A DNA stretch of 64,000 bases. Source: Fimousia sp045616445 (GTDB lineage: Bacteria > Bacillota > Clostridia > Lachnospirales > Lachnospiraceae). Shown here piece after piece: positions 43,521 through 51,601 of the stretch (positions are counted from its first letter, which is position 1; every line of letters starts with the position of its first letter). The stretch spans positions 62,001 to 126,000 of the forward strand of contig JAZLGR010000026.1 of the NCBI GenBank assembly GCA_045616445.1, read 5' to 3'. Both the position numbers and the translations under genes were made by a program. The notes beneath the pieces were generated by a model. That model did not search any database, was not told where the DNA came from, and worked only from the letters and a program-made list of their open reading frames with translations.

Positions 43521-44377
43521 GGTCTCAATCCTCCAATCTCCCAGACTGTAATGGTTCGAATTGTTCTTGTAAGCCCGGCACAGCCTAGAGAACTGTGATA
43601 GCAGTCTCCTTCTTTGGGAAGGAAATAAGTACCGTTGGGATCCGGCTTTCCTTTGATGCATTTAGAACATGGTCTGTAATGGGCAAGCTGTCCACTGCTG
43701 TTGATCGTCAGCATGATATGGGAACAGGAAAGGGATTTATGATATACCTGCCCATATTTGGTGACATAGACATAACCGTTACCCAGTTCAAATGCAGTTG
43801 GTTCATATCCTGTATAGTTCTTCTGACAAACCACGTCCATAATCTGCATCTCCTTCTTTCCCACAAAGGGGAAATTCATCTCCATCCCATAATTCATATG
43901 AATCTCTGATTCTCCCAGATCATTGGGAATCCTGGTGCCAAGAAAATTCAGATTTTTAATCTTGATTGCTGAAGGAATATCTTCCAGATCGGCATACTTT
44001 TTCTGAAGAACATAGATTTCTGCCAGCCCCACATGGGAACCTGCCCGGCTCTTCTTATATTCTGATAACGCCGCCTCCATAGCAGCCTGGTTCAGTCCAT
44101 GATGCATCTTTCCCTTTACCATAAGCATCTGACCGAACATCATGCAGCTGATCATGGCAAATAAAAACATAGGAAGCACAATGGCGGCCTCCAAACTCAT
44201 TGATCCGTCATTACAAAAGGAAGGGAAGCAGCATACTCCCGATTTGGTTATATGCTTTACTTTGCAGGTTTTATTATGATAATCATTTACAAAATCCATC
44301 TGTTTTGATCCTTGGAGAGAAGTTATATTGTTGGGAATGATAAAACAGAATATAGAAATTAAAAACTTCGAGAGCAT
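43499..44377 (-). CDS. TadE-like pilin with two C-terminal cysteine motifs
   Basis: 292 residues from MLSKFLISIF (44377), which has AAAGGAGGGG upstream. A first hydrophobic stretch is followed at about 60-85 by MSLEAAIVLPMFLFAMISC, the TadE prepilin-like signature. The last 82 residues hold two copies of one motif: VYHKSLSCSHI...YRPCSKC and CYHSSLGCAGL...LRPCSACG. The spacing YH-x4-C-x(17-20)-RPC-x2-C resembles the Ada-type zinc-binding module found at the ends of some secreted bacterial proteins. Metal binding outside the cell is inference. It ends inside the next pilin gene's ribosome site. Confidence 0.7.
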   Translation of the reverse strand: MLSKFLISIFCFIIPNNITSLQGSKQMDFVNDYHNKTCKVKHITKSGVCCFPSFCNDGSMSLEAAIVLPMFLFAMISCMMFGQMLMVKGKMHHGLNQAAMEAALSEYKKSRAGSHVGLAEIYVLQKKYADLEDIPSAIKIKNLNFLGTRIPNDLGESEIHMNYGMEMNFPFVGKKEMQIMDVVCQKNYTGYEPTAFELGNGYVYVTKYGQVYHKSLSCSHIMLTINSSGQLAHYRPCSKCIKGKPDPNGTYFLPKEGDCYHSSLGCAGLTRTIRTITVWEIGGLRPCSACGN

Positions 44378-44429
44378 GCTGTTTCCCCTCCTTTCGTAAA
44401 TAATAAAATAGAAACTATAAAACGATTGG

Positions 44430-45809
44430 TTAATAGGTAACCACCCGTTGTTCAGAAAAGGTATACCCTGTGCCCATAAAGAGGGCGCCGACCTTTTCTT
44501 CCACCGTGAGAACAAATGCATGATAACTCTCCTTCATGGAAAAATCCTTTTGTTTTTCCTGAATACGAAGAGAAATCACATCCATCATTCTCTTGTACTT
44601 TTCATCTTTTTGGGTCTGCAGGAGCAGAAGCACCTGCAGATATTCCTGATAAGTAATTCCGTTCTTTACTGATTTTGCACTACCCTTAAGCTTTGCCAGA
44701 TTAGAAAGTGACAGGGCAAAGGTTTCCTCTGTTTTGGTAAATGCAATCTTTTTTCCATCTAACAGACCTCTCACATCTACGATGGATTCGCCGTAAGCCC
44801 AGGCTGCCAAAAGCAGCATGGATATTCCTTCCACCACACCAGGAACTGCTGATGCCGGCCCTGCCACTCCTGCTGTGAGCGCTTTCGCCTGTGCCTGTTT
44901 TTTGGGACTTTTTAATACAAATCCATAATTGATGCAAAACCGAACCAGGATCAGTTTATTCACGGCTGCCTTCAGATTCTCATCATCCCGGTTTCTGCCC
45001 CCGATCAGATATTCCATCTCATATCTGACTCCATCTTTTCGCGCTGGATCTGTGGCACATGTGAATACCTCTCCTGCATAGGCAATACCCAGTGCTTCCG
45101 TTGCAATCCCGGAAGCCTTCTTCCTGTTCTCCTTCAGCTTTTTCTCTACAGATTCCGGATTAAAAAAATCCACCTTCGCTGTGGTATCACTGCCCTTTGC
45201 TCCATACACAATGGATATTTTCTTCTTGGACAGGGCATGGCCATCCGGAAGAACCAGTGTCAGAATATCGCCAGCTAAAAGCTTGGAAAGTCCTTTTCTT
45301 GGATCCTCCACTACGGGTCCTGATTCTTCTTCCACTTTCTCTTCTTCTGGTTTCTTCACTTTCCCTACCTGATTGCCCAGGCGATTACTTTCAGATTCCT
45401 CTTCCACACCCTTTAACAGTCTGGTAAAGGTTTTAACAAGATCTGCCGTCTCCTTATACTTCATATATTCCCGAATCTCATCCTTCAAAGTCTCCACATC
45501 GGTCAAATTCTTGTCGGGCTGAATATTGAGACTGCTGCAGGCAGGATTCCCATTCCTCTGCCAGTTCGTCTTTAAACTGCTTTCCATCTTGTGATAGTAT
45601 CTTGTGTCCACTGCCAGCAGATGAAACTGTTCCCACAGCTCCTTGTGATAATTGGCCAGTGCATACTCGCCAGACATCTGCATCTGTTCATGGAATGCCC
45701 CCTTCGCCATCCAGGCATAGATTCCTTCCACGCATACATTCAGCACAAGCAAAAAGCTGATCAGCAGCAAGGAGAAGAAGACTGTCATCTGGCCGCTGGT
45801 TTTATCCAT
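44430..45809 (-). CDS. DUF5702-like TadG-type protein
   Basis: 459 residues. The N-terminus MDKTSGQMTVFFSLLLISFLLVLNV resembles a TadE/TadG anchoring helix, here with Gly-Gln-Met before the hydrophobic stretch. A long extracellular part follows, with a central acidic and Lys-rich segment (about 150-175). A second hydrophobic region (AGVAGPASAVPGVVEGISMLLLAAWAYGES) lies near 320. It probably is a minor pilin or assembly component. Its start overlaps the Flp pilin stop by one base. Confidence 0.65.
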   Translation of the reverse strand: MDKTSGQMTVFFSLLLISFLLVLNVCVEGIYAWMAKGAFHEQMQMSGEYALANYHKELWEQFHLLAVDTRYYHKMESSLKTNWQRNGNPACSSLNIQPDKNLTDVETLKDEIREYMKYKETADLVKTFTRLLKGVEEESESNRLGNQVGKVKKPEEEKVEEESGPVVEDPRKGLSKLLAGDILTLVLPDGHALSKKKISIVYGAKGSDTTAKVDFFNPESVEKKLKENRKKASGIATEALGIAYAGEVFTCATDPARKDGVRYEMEYLIGGRNRDDENLKAAVNKLILVRFCINYGFVLKSPKKQAQAKALTAGVAGPASAVPGVVEGISMLLLAAWAYGESIVDVRGLLDGKKIAFTKTEETFALSLSNLAKLKGSAKSVKNGITYQEYLQVLLLLQTQKDEKYKRMMDVISLRIQEKQKDFSMKESYHAFVLTVEEKVGALFMGTGYTFSEQRVVTY

Positions 45810-45976
45810 TACTTGTATTTCACAGCGTTGGTTCCGTTGGTAATGGTTGTCAGCACATTCTTCACGATCTTTGTCAACTGTTCCTGGAAAATCAACACCA
45901 GTCCAATCAATACCACAATAATTAATATCACTTCTACAACTCCCATACCGGATTCATCATATAAAAATCTTTCCAT
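45809..45976 (-). CDS. Flp-type major pilin
   Basis: 55 residues from MERFLYDESG (45976), with GGAGG seven bases upstream; the longer frame starts inside the tadC-like gene. The prepilin pattern is DESGMGVVEVILIIVVLIGLV: Gly before the cleavage site, Glu at +5 of the mature form, and a single hydrophobic helix. Short length and position after the TadC gene fit a Flp pilin. Cleavage by the operon's own A24 peptidase is expected. Confidence 0.82.
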   Translation of the reverse strand: MERFLYDESGMGVVEVILIIVVLIGLVLIFQEQLTKIVKNVLTTITNGTNAVKYK

Positions 45977-45995
45977 CTTCAAACCTCCATTTTTC

Positions 45996-47243
45996 TCATA
46001 CAAACTGCATATAGGCCGGAACCATCAGCAGCAACAATACATCTAACAGCATCAGTCCCATCGGTAAGAGCAGCTTCGTATCTGCTTCTTCCCCCTGACG
46101 CTTTGCTTCCTCACATCGTTCAAAAAATGCCTGTTCCTCCTCTTCCTTCAGGATATCCAGCAGATTTTTTGAACCTTTGGACATATTCTGAGTAAATAAT
46201 GTCATCAGCTTCGAATAGGGCTTCAGCTTCACATTCTGCGCAAATTCCGAAAATACCCGCTCATAGGATATTCCCAGCGCCATCTGACGCTTCGCTGTCG
46301 CCATCTGTTCGTAGACAAATCGTTTTGCCTCAGACATGCCCTCCTTCCGTTTCCCATAATCATCCACAATCTTATTCCATGCCATTGGTATCGTATGTCC
46401 TGCCTCAAGCAGGAGCACAAACTGCCATATGATATCCGGGTAGCCAAGCTTCGCCTGCAGCCTCCGCTCCTCATAGGCGTTCTTCTCTTCTTCTAGTTTT
46501 CGAAGAATGAGTAACATTGCTGCAAAAATCAGGAATCCCCCCATTAAGAGAGGGCGGTTCTTCCTACCCTTTTTTCGAACGAATACGCCTCCTAAGTTTC
46601 CCGGCACGACAAATGTCTCTTTCTCCTTTGTGGCATCTTCCACACGAAGGATCTCCTTCGTCGCCTGATGAAACAGCATCCCTGCCTTCGTTCGATTCTT
46701 TGGACAAATACGAAGGGTATACACCCGCGTGCGTTGTGCTTCCTTCTGGCTGTCCTCATACCGAAGGGTTGCTTTGAGATGGGTAATCTTATATCCTTCC
46801 GTGAGATTCTCGTTGTACACGATGCCTTCCATATCAAGAACACTTTCATCTTCAAATTCCCAGGATACGGTAATCGATGTATTTGGTACAGACCAGATGA
46901 TTCCCACATTCTCTGTGATTTCCTGCAAGGATGGATTCTCCCCGAGCAGTGTCTGTTTCACATAGGCAAATGCTTCGTCAAATGCTTCGTCAAGCTCCTT
47001 CTCGCTTAACTCCTTCTCACCGACTGCAACTTCTATTTCTTCTTTTTCCCTTCCGGTCTTTAGCACAACTTTCTGATTCTCTTCGCCAAGTCCCGGTCGG
47101 TTTCTCTCAAAACTGATTGCCGGATGATAAAAAAGTGCCAGCAAAAGGCCAATCACGAGAAAAATCAGTCCTCCTGCCACAAGGGACAGATAGAGCCGCT
47201 TCTCTTCCTCTATGATGCGTCGTATCTTCTTCCAGTATTCCAT
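45996..47243 (-). CDS. TadC-like platform protein with an inserted outer domain
   Basis: 415 residues; typical TadC is about 300. The C-terminal part (from about 235) is the T2SS-F-like core, with membrane helices near 233-250 and 390-412 and the cytoplasmic KLGYPDIIWQFVLLLEAGHTI. The N-terminal about 230 residues hold a membrane helix at 18-40 and then a domain likely outside the membrane. Its GIIWSVPNTSITVSWEFED...LKATLRYEDS pattern resembles atrophied bacterial Ig-like domains. The start follows GAGGTG at the end of the tadB-like gene. Confidence 0.78.
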   Translation of the reverse strand: MEYWKKIRRIIEEEKRLYLSLVAGGLIFLVIGLLLALFYHPAISFERNRPGLGEENQKVVLKTGREKEEIEVAVGEKELSEKELDEAFDEAFAYVKQTLLGENPSLQEITENVGIIWSVPNTSITVSWEFEDESVLDMEGIVYNENLTEGYKITHLKATLRYEDSQKEAQRTRVYTLRICPKNRTKAGMLFHQATKEILRVEDATKEKETFVVPGNLGGVFVRKKGRKNRPLLMGGFLIFAAMLLILRKLEEEKNAYEERRLQAKLGYPDIIWQFVLLLEAGHTIPMAWNKIVDDYGKRKEGMSEAKRFVYEQMATAKRQMALGISYERVFSEFAQNVKLKPYSKLMTLFTQNMSKGSKNLLDILKEEEEQAFFERCEEAKRQGEEADTKLLLPMGLMLLDVLLLLMVPAYMQFV

Positions 47244-47244
47244 C

Positions 47245-47988
47245 CTACACCTCGATTTCTACAAGGCGATCTGCCAGATAACCGGCTCCGATCATCACTG
47301 CCAGAGAGATGGTCATCACAATTCTCCCTGCCAGACCATGATAGAGACAGTCCAGATATTCCGGATTGAACACTCTCATATAGATAATGAGAAACATGGG
47401 AATGGCCTTCATTATATTCTTCTCGAATACTCTTCCTGCCAGTATCGTGCCAATTTCTTCTTCCACCTGGTTTTTTCGTCCAATGGAATCGATGGTCTTA
47501 TTGAGAATGTAGATCAGATTTCCTCCACCGCGTTTTGCTGTCTTTAATATGTAGGAAAAGGCAATCAGATCCTCATTGTCTGTGCTGCTGGCAAACTCCT
47601 CAAAGGCTGTCTCCACCGGCTGATTCATCTCAATTTTTCGTTCCATCAGTGAAAGTCCCTGAAGGAGCTGGCTGTGTTCCCTGGAATAGAGCATCTCATG
47701 TTCTTTCTTTATGACCGGAATGCTTCGTTCCATGGAATAGCCTGCACTCAGGCAATTGACTAAGGATTGAAGTAATTCCCGTATTTCTTTTTTGCATTCG
47801 TTCTTTTTCTTTTTGCTGATTTTTGCTGATTGATTCAGATACCAAACATATAGAAATGGTAATAATAGAAGTGTAACCAATGGCTGATTATAGTAAATAA
47901 TAGATATTAGAAACAGATATCCTGTTCCTGTTCCAAAAATGTATAGCTTCTCTTTATTGGGGCGGATACGCTCTAAGCAGCGCTTCAT
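47245..47988 (-). CDS. tadB: TadB-like platform protein
   Basis: 247 residues. It is a T2SS-F family inner-membrane protein with paired N-terminal helices (about 19-50), the cytoplasmic F domain ELLQSLVNCLSAGYSMERSIPV and KTAKRGGGNLIYIL, and C-terminal helices. With the TadC-like protein it forms the platform on which the TadA ATPase works. The start overlaps tadA by 35 bases; the ribosome site is weak (AAGGA two bases from ATG), so coupled translation is likely. Confidence 0.85.
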   Translation of the reverse strand: MKRCLERIRPNKEKLYIFGTGTGYLFLISIIYYNQPLVTLLLLPFLYVWYLNQSAKISKKKKNECKKEIRELLQSLVNCLSAGYSMERSIPVIKKEHEMLYSREHSQLLQGLSLMERKIEMNQPVETAFEEFASSTDNEDLIAFSYILKTAKRGGGNLIYILNKTIDSIGRKNQVEEEIGTILAGRVFEKNIMKAIPMFLIIYMRVFNPEYLDCLYHGLAGRIVMTISLAVMIGAGYLADRLVEIEV

Positions 47989-49192
47989 ATTCCTTGCTAA
48001 GCCCCCTCTCTTTTAATTTGTATGTATTGTGAAGTGGATGCTTCCGAACGAAGGATCCCATCACCTGACCATCTTTTTCCCCTTCCTCTTCAAATTGGTA
48101 AAGTGTCTGTAACTTGATCTGTCCACACTCCATGCCGAGAACTTCTGAGATTTCCACAATTCTTCTGGATTTATCCCTCAATCTGGAGATGTGTATCATC
48201 AGGTCAAATGCAGATGCGATCTGTCCACGGATGGCTGAAACCGGGAGGTCCATCCCCATCAGCACCATGGTTTCTAGTCGCAAAAGCATATCCTGATTGT
48301 TATTGCCGTGTCCCGTGCTCAGGGACCCGTCATGTCCGGTGTTAAAGGCCTGCAGCATATCAATGCACTCTTCGCCTCGTACCTCTCCAACAATAATCCT
48401 AGTTGGACGCATACGAAGACTTGCTCTGATGAGATCCTTAATTGCAATGATATTCTCACCTTCTAAGTTGGCATTCCTTGCCTCTAGACGAACCAGATTC
48501 TCTACGCCGTGCAACTTCAGTTCTGCTGAATCCTCAATGGTAATGATTCTCTCATCCTTTGGAATGCAGTTAGACAATGCATTGAGCATGGTGGTCTTCC
48601 CTGCTCCGGTACCGCCGGAGATAAAGATATTCATACCACTTCGCACCATCAGGGACAGGAATTCCACCACCTCTTCATTGAGAGAACCCAGATGAAGCAG
48701 CTGTTCTAAGCTTGTAATCTCTTTGGCAAACTTTCGAATTGTCATGGTAGATCCATCTAAGGATATGGGTTCTAATACCACATGGACTCTGGATCCATCT
48801 TCTAACCTTGCATCCACGATGGGTGTGGTCTCATTGATGATACGGTTTGTCTTAGCAACAATCTGCTGAATCACCTGCTCTAATTTCTCCTTAGAGGCGA
48901 ATCGCTCTCCCGTCAGATACAGCTGTCCATGGCGTTCCACAAAAATTTTGTCATATCCATTGATCATGATTTCCGTAATGGTATCATCATTGAGAAGTTC
49001 CTGCAGTATATCAAGTCTTCGCAGTGAATAGAAAATATCATGGAAAATCTGATTCTTCCGCTCTAACGGTACATAAACTTCTCTGGTTTCTTCCACCAGC
49101 ACGTCCCGGATGACCGCTCTGATTTCTTCATCGGTCAGATCCTCCTTCAGATCGATGCGATGAAGAACCTCCTCTAAGATCTTCTGCTTCAT
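47954..49192 (-). CDS. tadA: TadA/CpaF pilus assembly ATPase
   Basis: 412 residues. Secretion ATPase motifs: Walker A ISGGTGAGKTTMLNALS (about 190-206), the Asp box ERIITIEDSAELKL, Walker B RMRPTRIIVGEVRGEE, and the His box TGHDGSLSTGHGNN. It hydrolyses ATP in the cytoplasm to drive Flp pilus assembly. The name should not be confused with the tRNA deaminase TadA at 19129. It starts in a four-base overlap with the tadZ-like gene. Confidence 0.95.
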   Translation of the reverse strand: MKQKILEEVLHRIDLKEDLTDEEIRAVIRDVLVEETREVYVPLERKNQIFHDIFYSLRRLDILQELLNDDTITEIMINGYDKIFVERHGQLYLTGERFASKEKLEQVIQQIVAKTNRIINETTPIVDARLEDGSRVHVVLEPISLDGSTMTIRKFAKEITSLEQLLHLGSLNEEVVEFLSLMVRSGMNIFISGGTGAGKTTMLNALSNCIPKDERIITIEDSAELKLHGVENLVRLEARNANLEGENIIAIKDLIRASLRMRPTRIIVGEVRGEECIDMLQAFNTGHDGSLSTGHGNNNQDMLLRLETMVLMGMDLPVSAIRGQIASAFDLMIHISRLRDKSRRIVEISEVLGMECGQIKLQTLYQFEEEGEKDGQVMGSFVRKHPLHNTYKLKERGLSKEYEALLRAYPPQ

Positions 49193-50043
49193 AGATATTG
49201 CTCCTTACATCTCTGGTCCCGACAATCCTGCTCCTTGACAAAGACGAGCTTTTCACGAATGTCCGGCAGTTCCTGTTCAACGAGTCGAAGAAACATCTGA
49301 TTCTTCTCCTTCTCGCTTTCCTCTGTAATCAGATAGATGCGGTCAAATAACCCAAAGATCCGAAAATCCTCCAGATTCCCAATGCCAATATCAAACACGA
49401 ATCGCTCCCCGCTTTCTTCGCGAAGCATCTCTAAAAACCAGTGATAATCTCCATAATTCAAATATCGGTAATCCAGATAACTTCTTGCTGATGGCAGACA
49501 GGCAGTCCCGTCTCTCATAACCATACAGTCCTTTACCTTTTTCCCGATATCCGGATCCCGCTCTTTGATCAAAAATAGGATCTCCTCCATCCAGTAGCGA
49601 TCTGTCTGGATGCTCAGATATTCTTCCATCCCAACATACACGCCTTGCGTACGTTGTGCCCGCATCCAGGCATAATCGGTGCGAAGACGTCCATTAGACG
49701 GAGAATATACGGCAAAAAATCGTCCTTTGCCATCCAGTTCCTCCTTCTCACCTTCTCCAATGCGCAGAATCCTTCCTACCAGATCTCTGGCGGAACCATA
49801 GCGGTAATATCCGTCCGCATCCGGTTCATCCACGATTCTGATGACTGGAATAGTGCCCATTCCCGCGGCTTCCTCACAGATGACACAGTCAAAGTTCTGC
49901 TTTGTCACATCCTGAATCATCTGCTCCCTGCTGGTATAAGCCACTGCATCAATCAATGCTCCATGCTTTCCGTTCAGATAATTCATCAGCTTCCTGCTAT
50001 ACTCCGTGTCATGATCATAAATTGCAACTTTCATCGCTGTCAT
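49189..50043 (-). CDS. TadZ/CpaE-like protein without a P-loop
   Basis: 284 residues, with AGGAGGGGG before the ATG. The N-terminal 90 residues look like an atypical receiver domain (VAIYDHDTEYSRKLMNYL). The rest resembles a MinD/ParA fold: FFAVYSPSNGRLRTDYAWM sits where CpaE proteins have VYSPKGGVGKTT, but the Lys and Gly of the P-loop are gone. Later, FVFDIGIGNLEDFRIFGLFDRIYLITEES matches the Walker B and switch region. It probably serves as a polar or assembly hub that no longer binds ATP in the usual way; that is inference. Confidence 0.72.
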   Translation of the reverse strand: MTAMKVAIYDHDTEYSRKLMNYLNGKHGALIDAVAYTSREQMIQDVTKQNFDCVICEEAAGMGTIPVIRIVDEPDADGYYRYGSARDLVGRILRIGEGEKEELDGKGRFFAVYSPSNGRLRTDYAWMRAQRTQGVYVGMEEYLSIQTDRYWMEEILFLIKERDPDIGKKVKDCMVMRDGTACLPSARSYLDYRYLNYGDYHWFLEMLREESGERFVFDIGIGNLEDFRIFGLFDRIYLITEESEKEKNQMFLRLVEQELPDIREKLVFVKEQDCRDQRCKEQYL

Positions 50044-50060
50044 ACTCCCCCTCCTTACAG

Positions 50061-50558
50061 CTAGATTAAACCTGCCAGATAATAGATGATTACAGCGCCC
50101 AAAATCCCGAAGGAAAAATGGACCCTTGCCTCCTCATCACTGGAATACCCCGTCAGTAACCTGCCTGTATCATTACACTTCTGGGCATAGCTGCCGAGTG
50201 CCCATAATCTCTCCCTCAGATTATGATTCATGCAAAGCTTCCCCGACGCGAAAATTCCATTGATCAAAAAGGAAAGTGCTATAATCAGAGCAACCCTGCT
50301 TCCGGCAAATGTTCCGATGGCACACAGGAGCTTCACATCTCCTCCGCCAAGCATGCCGCAGTAAAACAGCAGATACAGTGCAATAAATGGAATGATCATT
50401 CCAATCAGACTGAGTCGAATCCCGTCCCATCCAGTCTCATAGTAGGATCTGATCATTCCGATCAGGGCTAAGATTCCACAAAGATAATTGGGAATCCTGT
50501 AGGTTTTCCAGTCGTAAACTGCTGAAATGGCAGTTCCAACTAAAATGGTCAATCTCAA
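50061..50558 (-). CDS. A24 prepilin peptidase (TadV/CpaA type)
   Basis: 165 residues, all membrane helices. The two catalytic Asp are in YDWKTYRIPN (about residue 16) and GGGDVKLL (about 73), the GxGD protease signature. It should cleave the Flp pilin and TadE-like prepilins of this operon. There is no ATG: TTG codons at 50558 and 50552 are the candidates, and AAAGGGGTG is better placed for 50552. As the first gene after the promoter it is likely translated at a low rate. Confidence 0.88.
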   Translation of the reverse strand: MRLTILVGTAISAVYDWKTYRIPNYLCGILALIGMIRSYYETGWDGIRLSLIGMIIPFIALYLLFYCGMLGGGDVKLLCAIGTFAGSRVALIIALSFLINGIFASGKLCMNHNLRERLWALGSYAQKCNDTGRLLTGYSSDEEARVHFSFGILGAVIIYYLAGLI

Positions 50559-50593
50559 TCACCCCTTTCATTTGCTTTCGAAATGATGGTTAT

Positions 50594-50622
50594 AATATAC
50601 CTCGTTTGGTAATTATTGTCAA
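50594..50622 (-). promoter_or_regulatory. Promoter of the tad operon
   Basis: Read on the minus strand: TTGACA (50622-50617), 17-base spacer, TATATT (50599-50594), about 40 bases before the first gene. Confidence 0.7.
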
Positions 50623-50675
50623 GGTAATTATTTCCATTTTTAATATTAAAATTCCATAAACAAAGTATAAAAAAA

Positions 50676-50701
50676 TCGGCATTGAGATTTCTCAATGCCG
50701 A
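50676..50701 (-). terminator. Terminator after the DUF1002 gene
   Basis: TCGGCATTGAGA (50676-50687) pairs with TCTCAATGCCGA (50690-50701), a 12-bp perfect stem, followed on the minus strand by TTTTTTATAC. Confidence 0.88.
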
Positions 50702-50726
50702 CATATTACGAAATTACTGTATTACG

Positions 50727-50768
50727 ATTTCTACTGAACAATTTCTACTGAACGATTTCTACTGAAGA
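50727..50768. repeat. Triple 14-bp tandem repeat across the DUF1002 stop codon
   Basis: On the coding strand the unit TTCAGTAGAAATCG occurs three times in a row (one base change in copy two), beginning with the terminal CAG-TAG of the gene. The three TAG codons fall in three frames. Confidence 0.85.
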
Positions 50769-51601
50769 TGTCTTAATAACCATGCTCTGATTCTTGCCCA
50801 GAGTCCTTTTCCAGCAGTAATACCCATACCTTCCAAGGTCTTATAGATTTCCTTAGCCTGTTTCTTTAACTGGTTCACATCAATATCAAGGGAGCTGATC
50901 TTCTTCATCAGTTTTTCGATAAGCTCACGGTCTTCTGGAGATAATCTGATATTTAAGTCTTTTGCAGATTCTTCCACTACTCGTTTGATGTCTTCTCCGG
51001 AAGTGAGATGTTCTTCCACTACCTTCTGTTTTACAAGGGCAACAAGCTTTTCTGCATCTTCTTTTCCGATGTCTTCCGCAACGGTTCCTGTTACAACCAG
51101 TTCCTGATTGGCTGCATCAAGCTTTTCATTAGACACATTCTTGCCAGTCATATCTTCATAAGCCTTCATGGCACCTACAAGGGCCGCTGTACCAGAGATA
51201 TTAAATGGACCTGCAACGGTTACAGTAGCATTTTCCATGCCGGCTGTTGCAAGCGCGTTACGGTACATGCCTGCAGTACAGTAAGTAATATTATGTGTGG
51301 TTACTTCGATGCCATTGCCGCCTTCCTGCACGCGCACGGAAGATAAGGCACGGGTTCCGATGACACTTTTGCTCAGATATTCATCCAGATACTGGTGTTC
51401 CATGTCGTTGGTTACATAGGAAACTTCGTAATCATCCAGATTATCGATATCCAGCAGATCCAGTACGACTGCTTTCTCCTTGGCACTTAAGTCCGCACCT
51501 AAGGATACATATTCGCTAACGGAATCTGCCATAACAACCTGGCTAAACATCATGATCATACACAGTGTCAATGCCACAATCTTCGTCAATTTCTTCTTCA
51601 T
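50759..51601 (-). CDS. Secreted DUF1002 protein
   Basis: 280 residues. A signal peptide (KKKLTKIVALTLCMIMMFSQVVMA) has likely cleavage after VMA at about 25. The mature part matches the DUF1002 pattern: VSLGADLSAKEKAVVLDLL near the start, TTHNITYCTAGMYRNALATAGMENATVTVAGP in the middle (two strands), and a helical C-terminal third (ISSLDIDVNQLKKQAKEIY). It is found in Gram-positive exported proteins; the function is unknown to me. The ribosome site GGAGG lies within the YfhO gene, which it overlaps by 59 bases. Confidence 0.82.
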   Translation of the reverse strand: MKKKLTKIVALTLCMIMMFSQVVMADSVSEYVSLGADLSAKEKAVVLDLLDIDNLDDYEVSYVTNDMEHQYLDEYLSKSVIGTRALSSVRVQEGGNGIEVTTHNITYCTAGMYRNALATAGMENATVTVAGPFNISGTAALVGAMKAYEDMTGKNVSNEKLDAANQELVVTGTVAEDIGKEDAEKLVALVKQKVVEEHLTSGEDIKRVVEESAKDLNIRLSPEDRELIEKLMKKISSLDIDVNQLKKQAKEIYKTLEGMGITAGKGLWARIRAWLLRHLQ

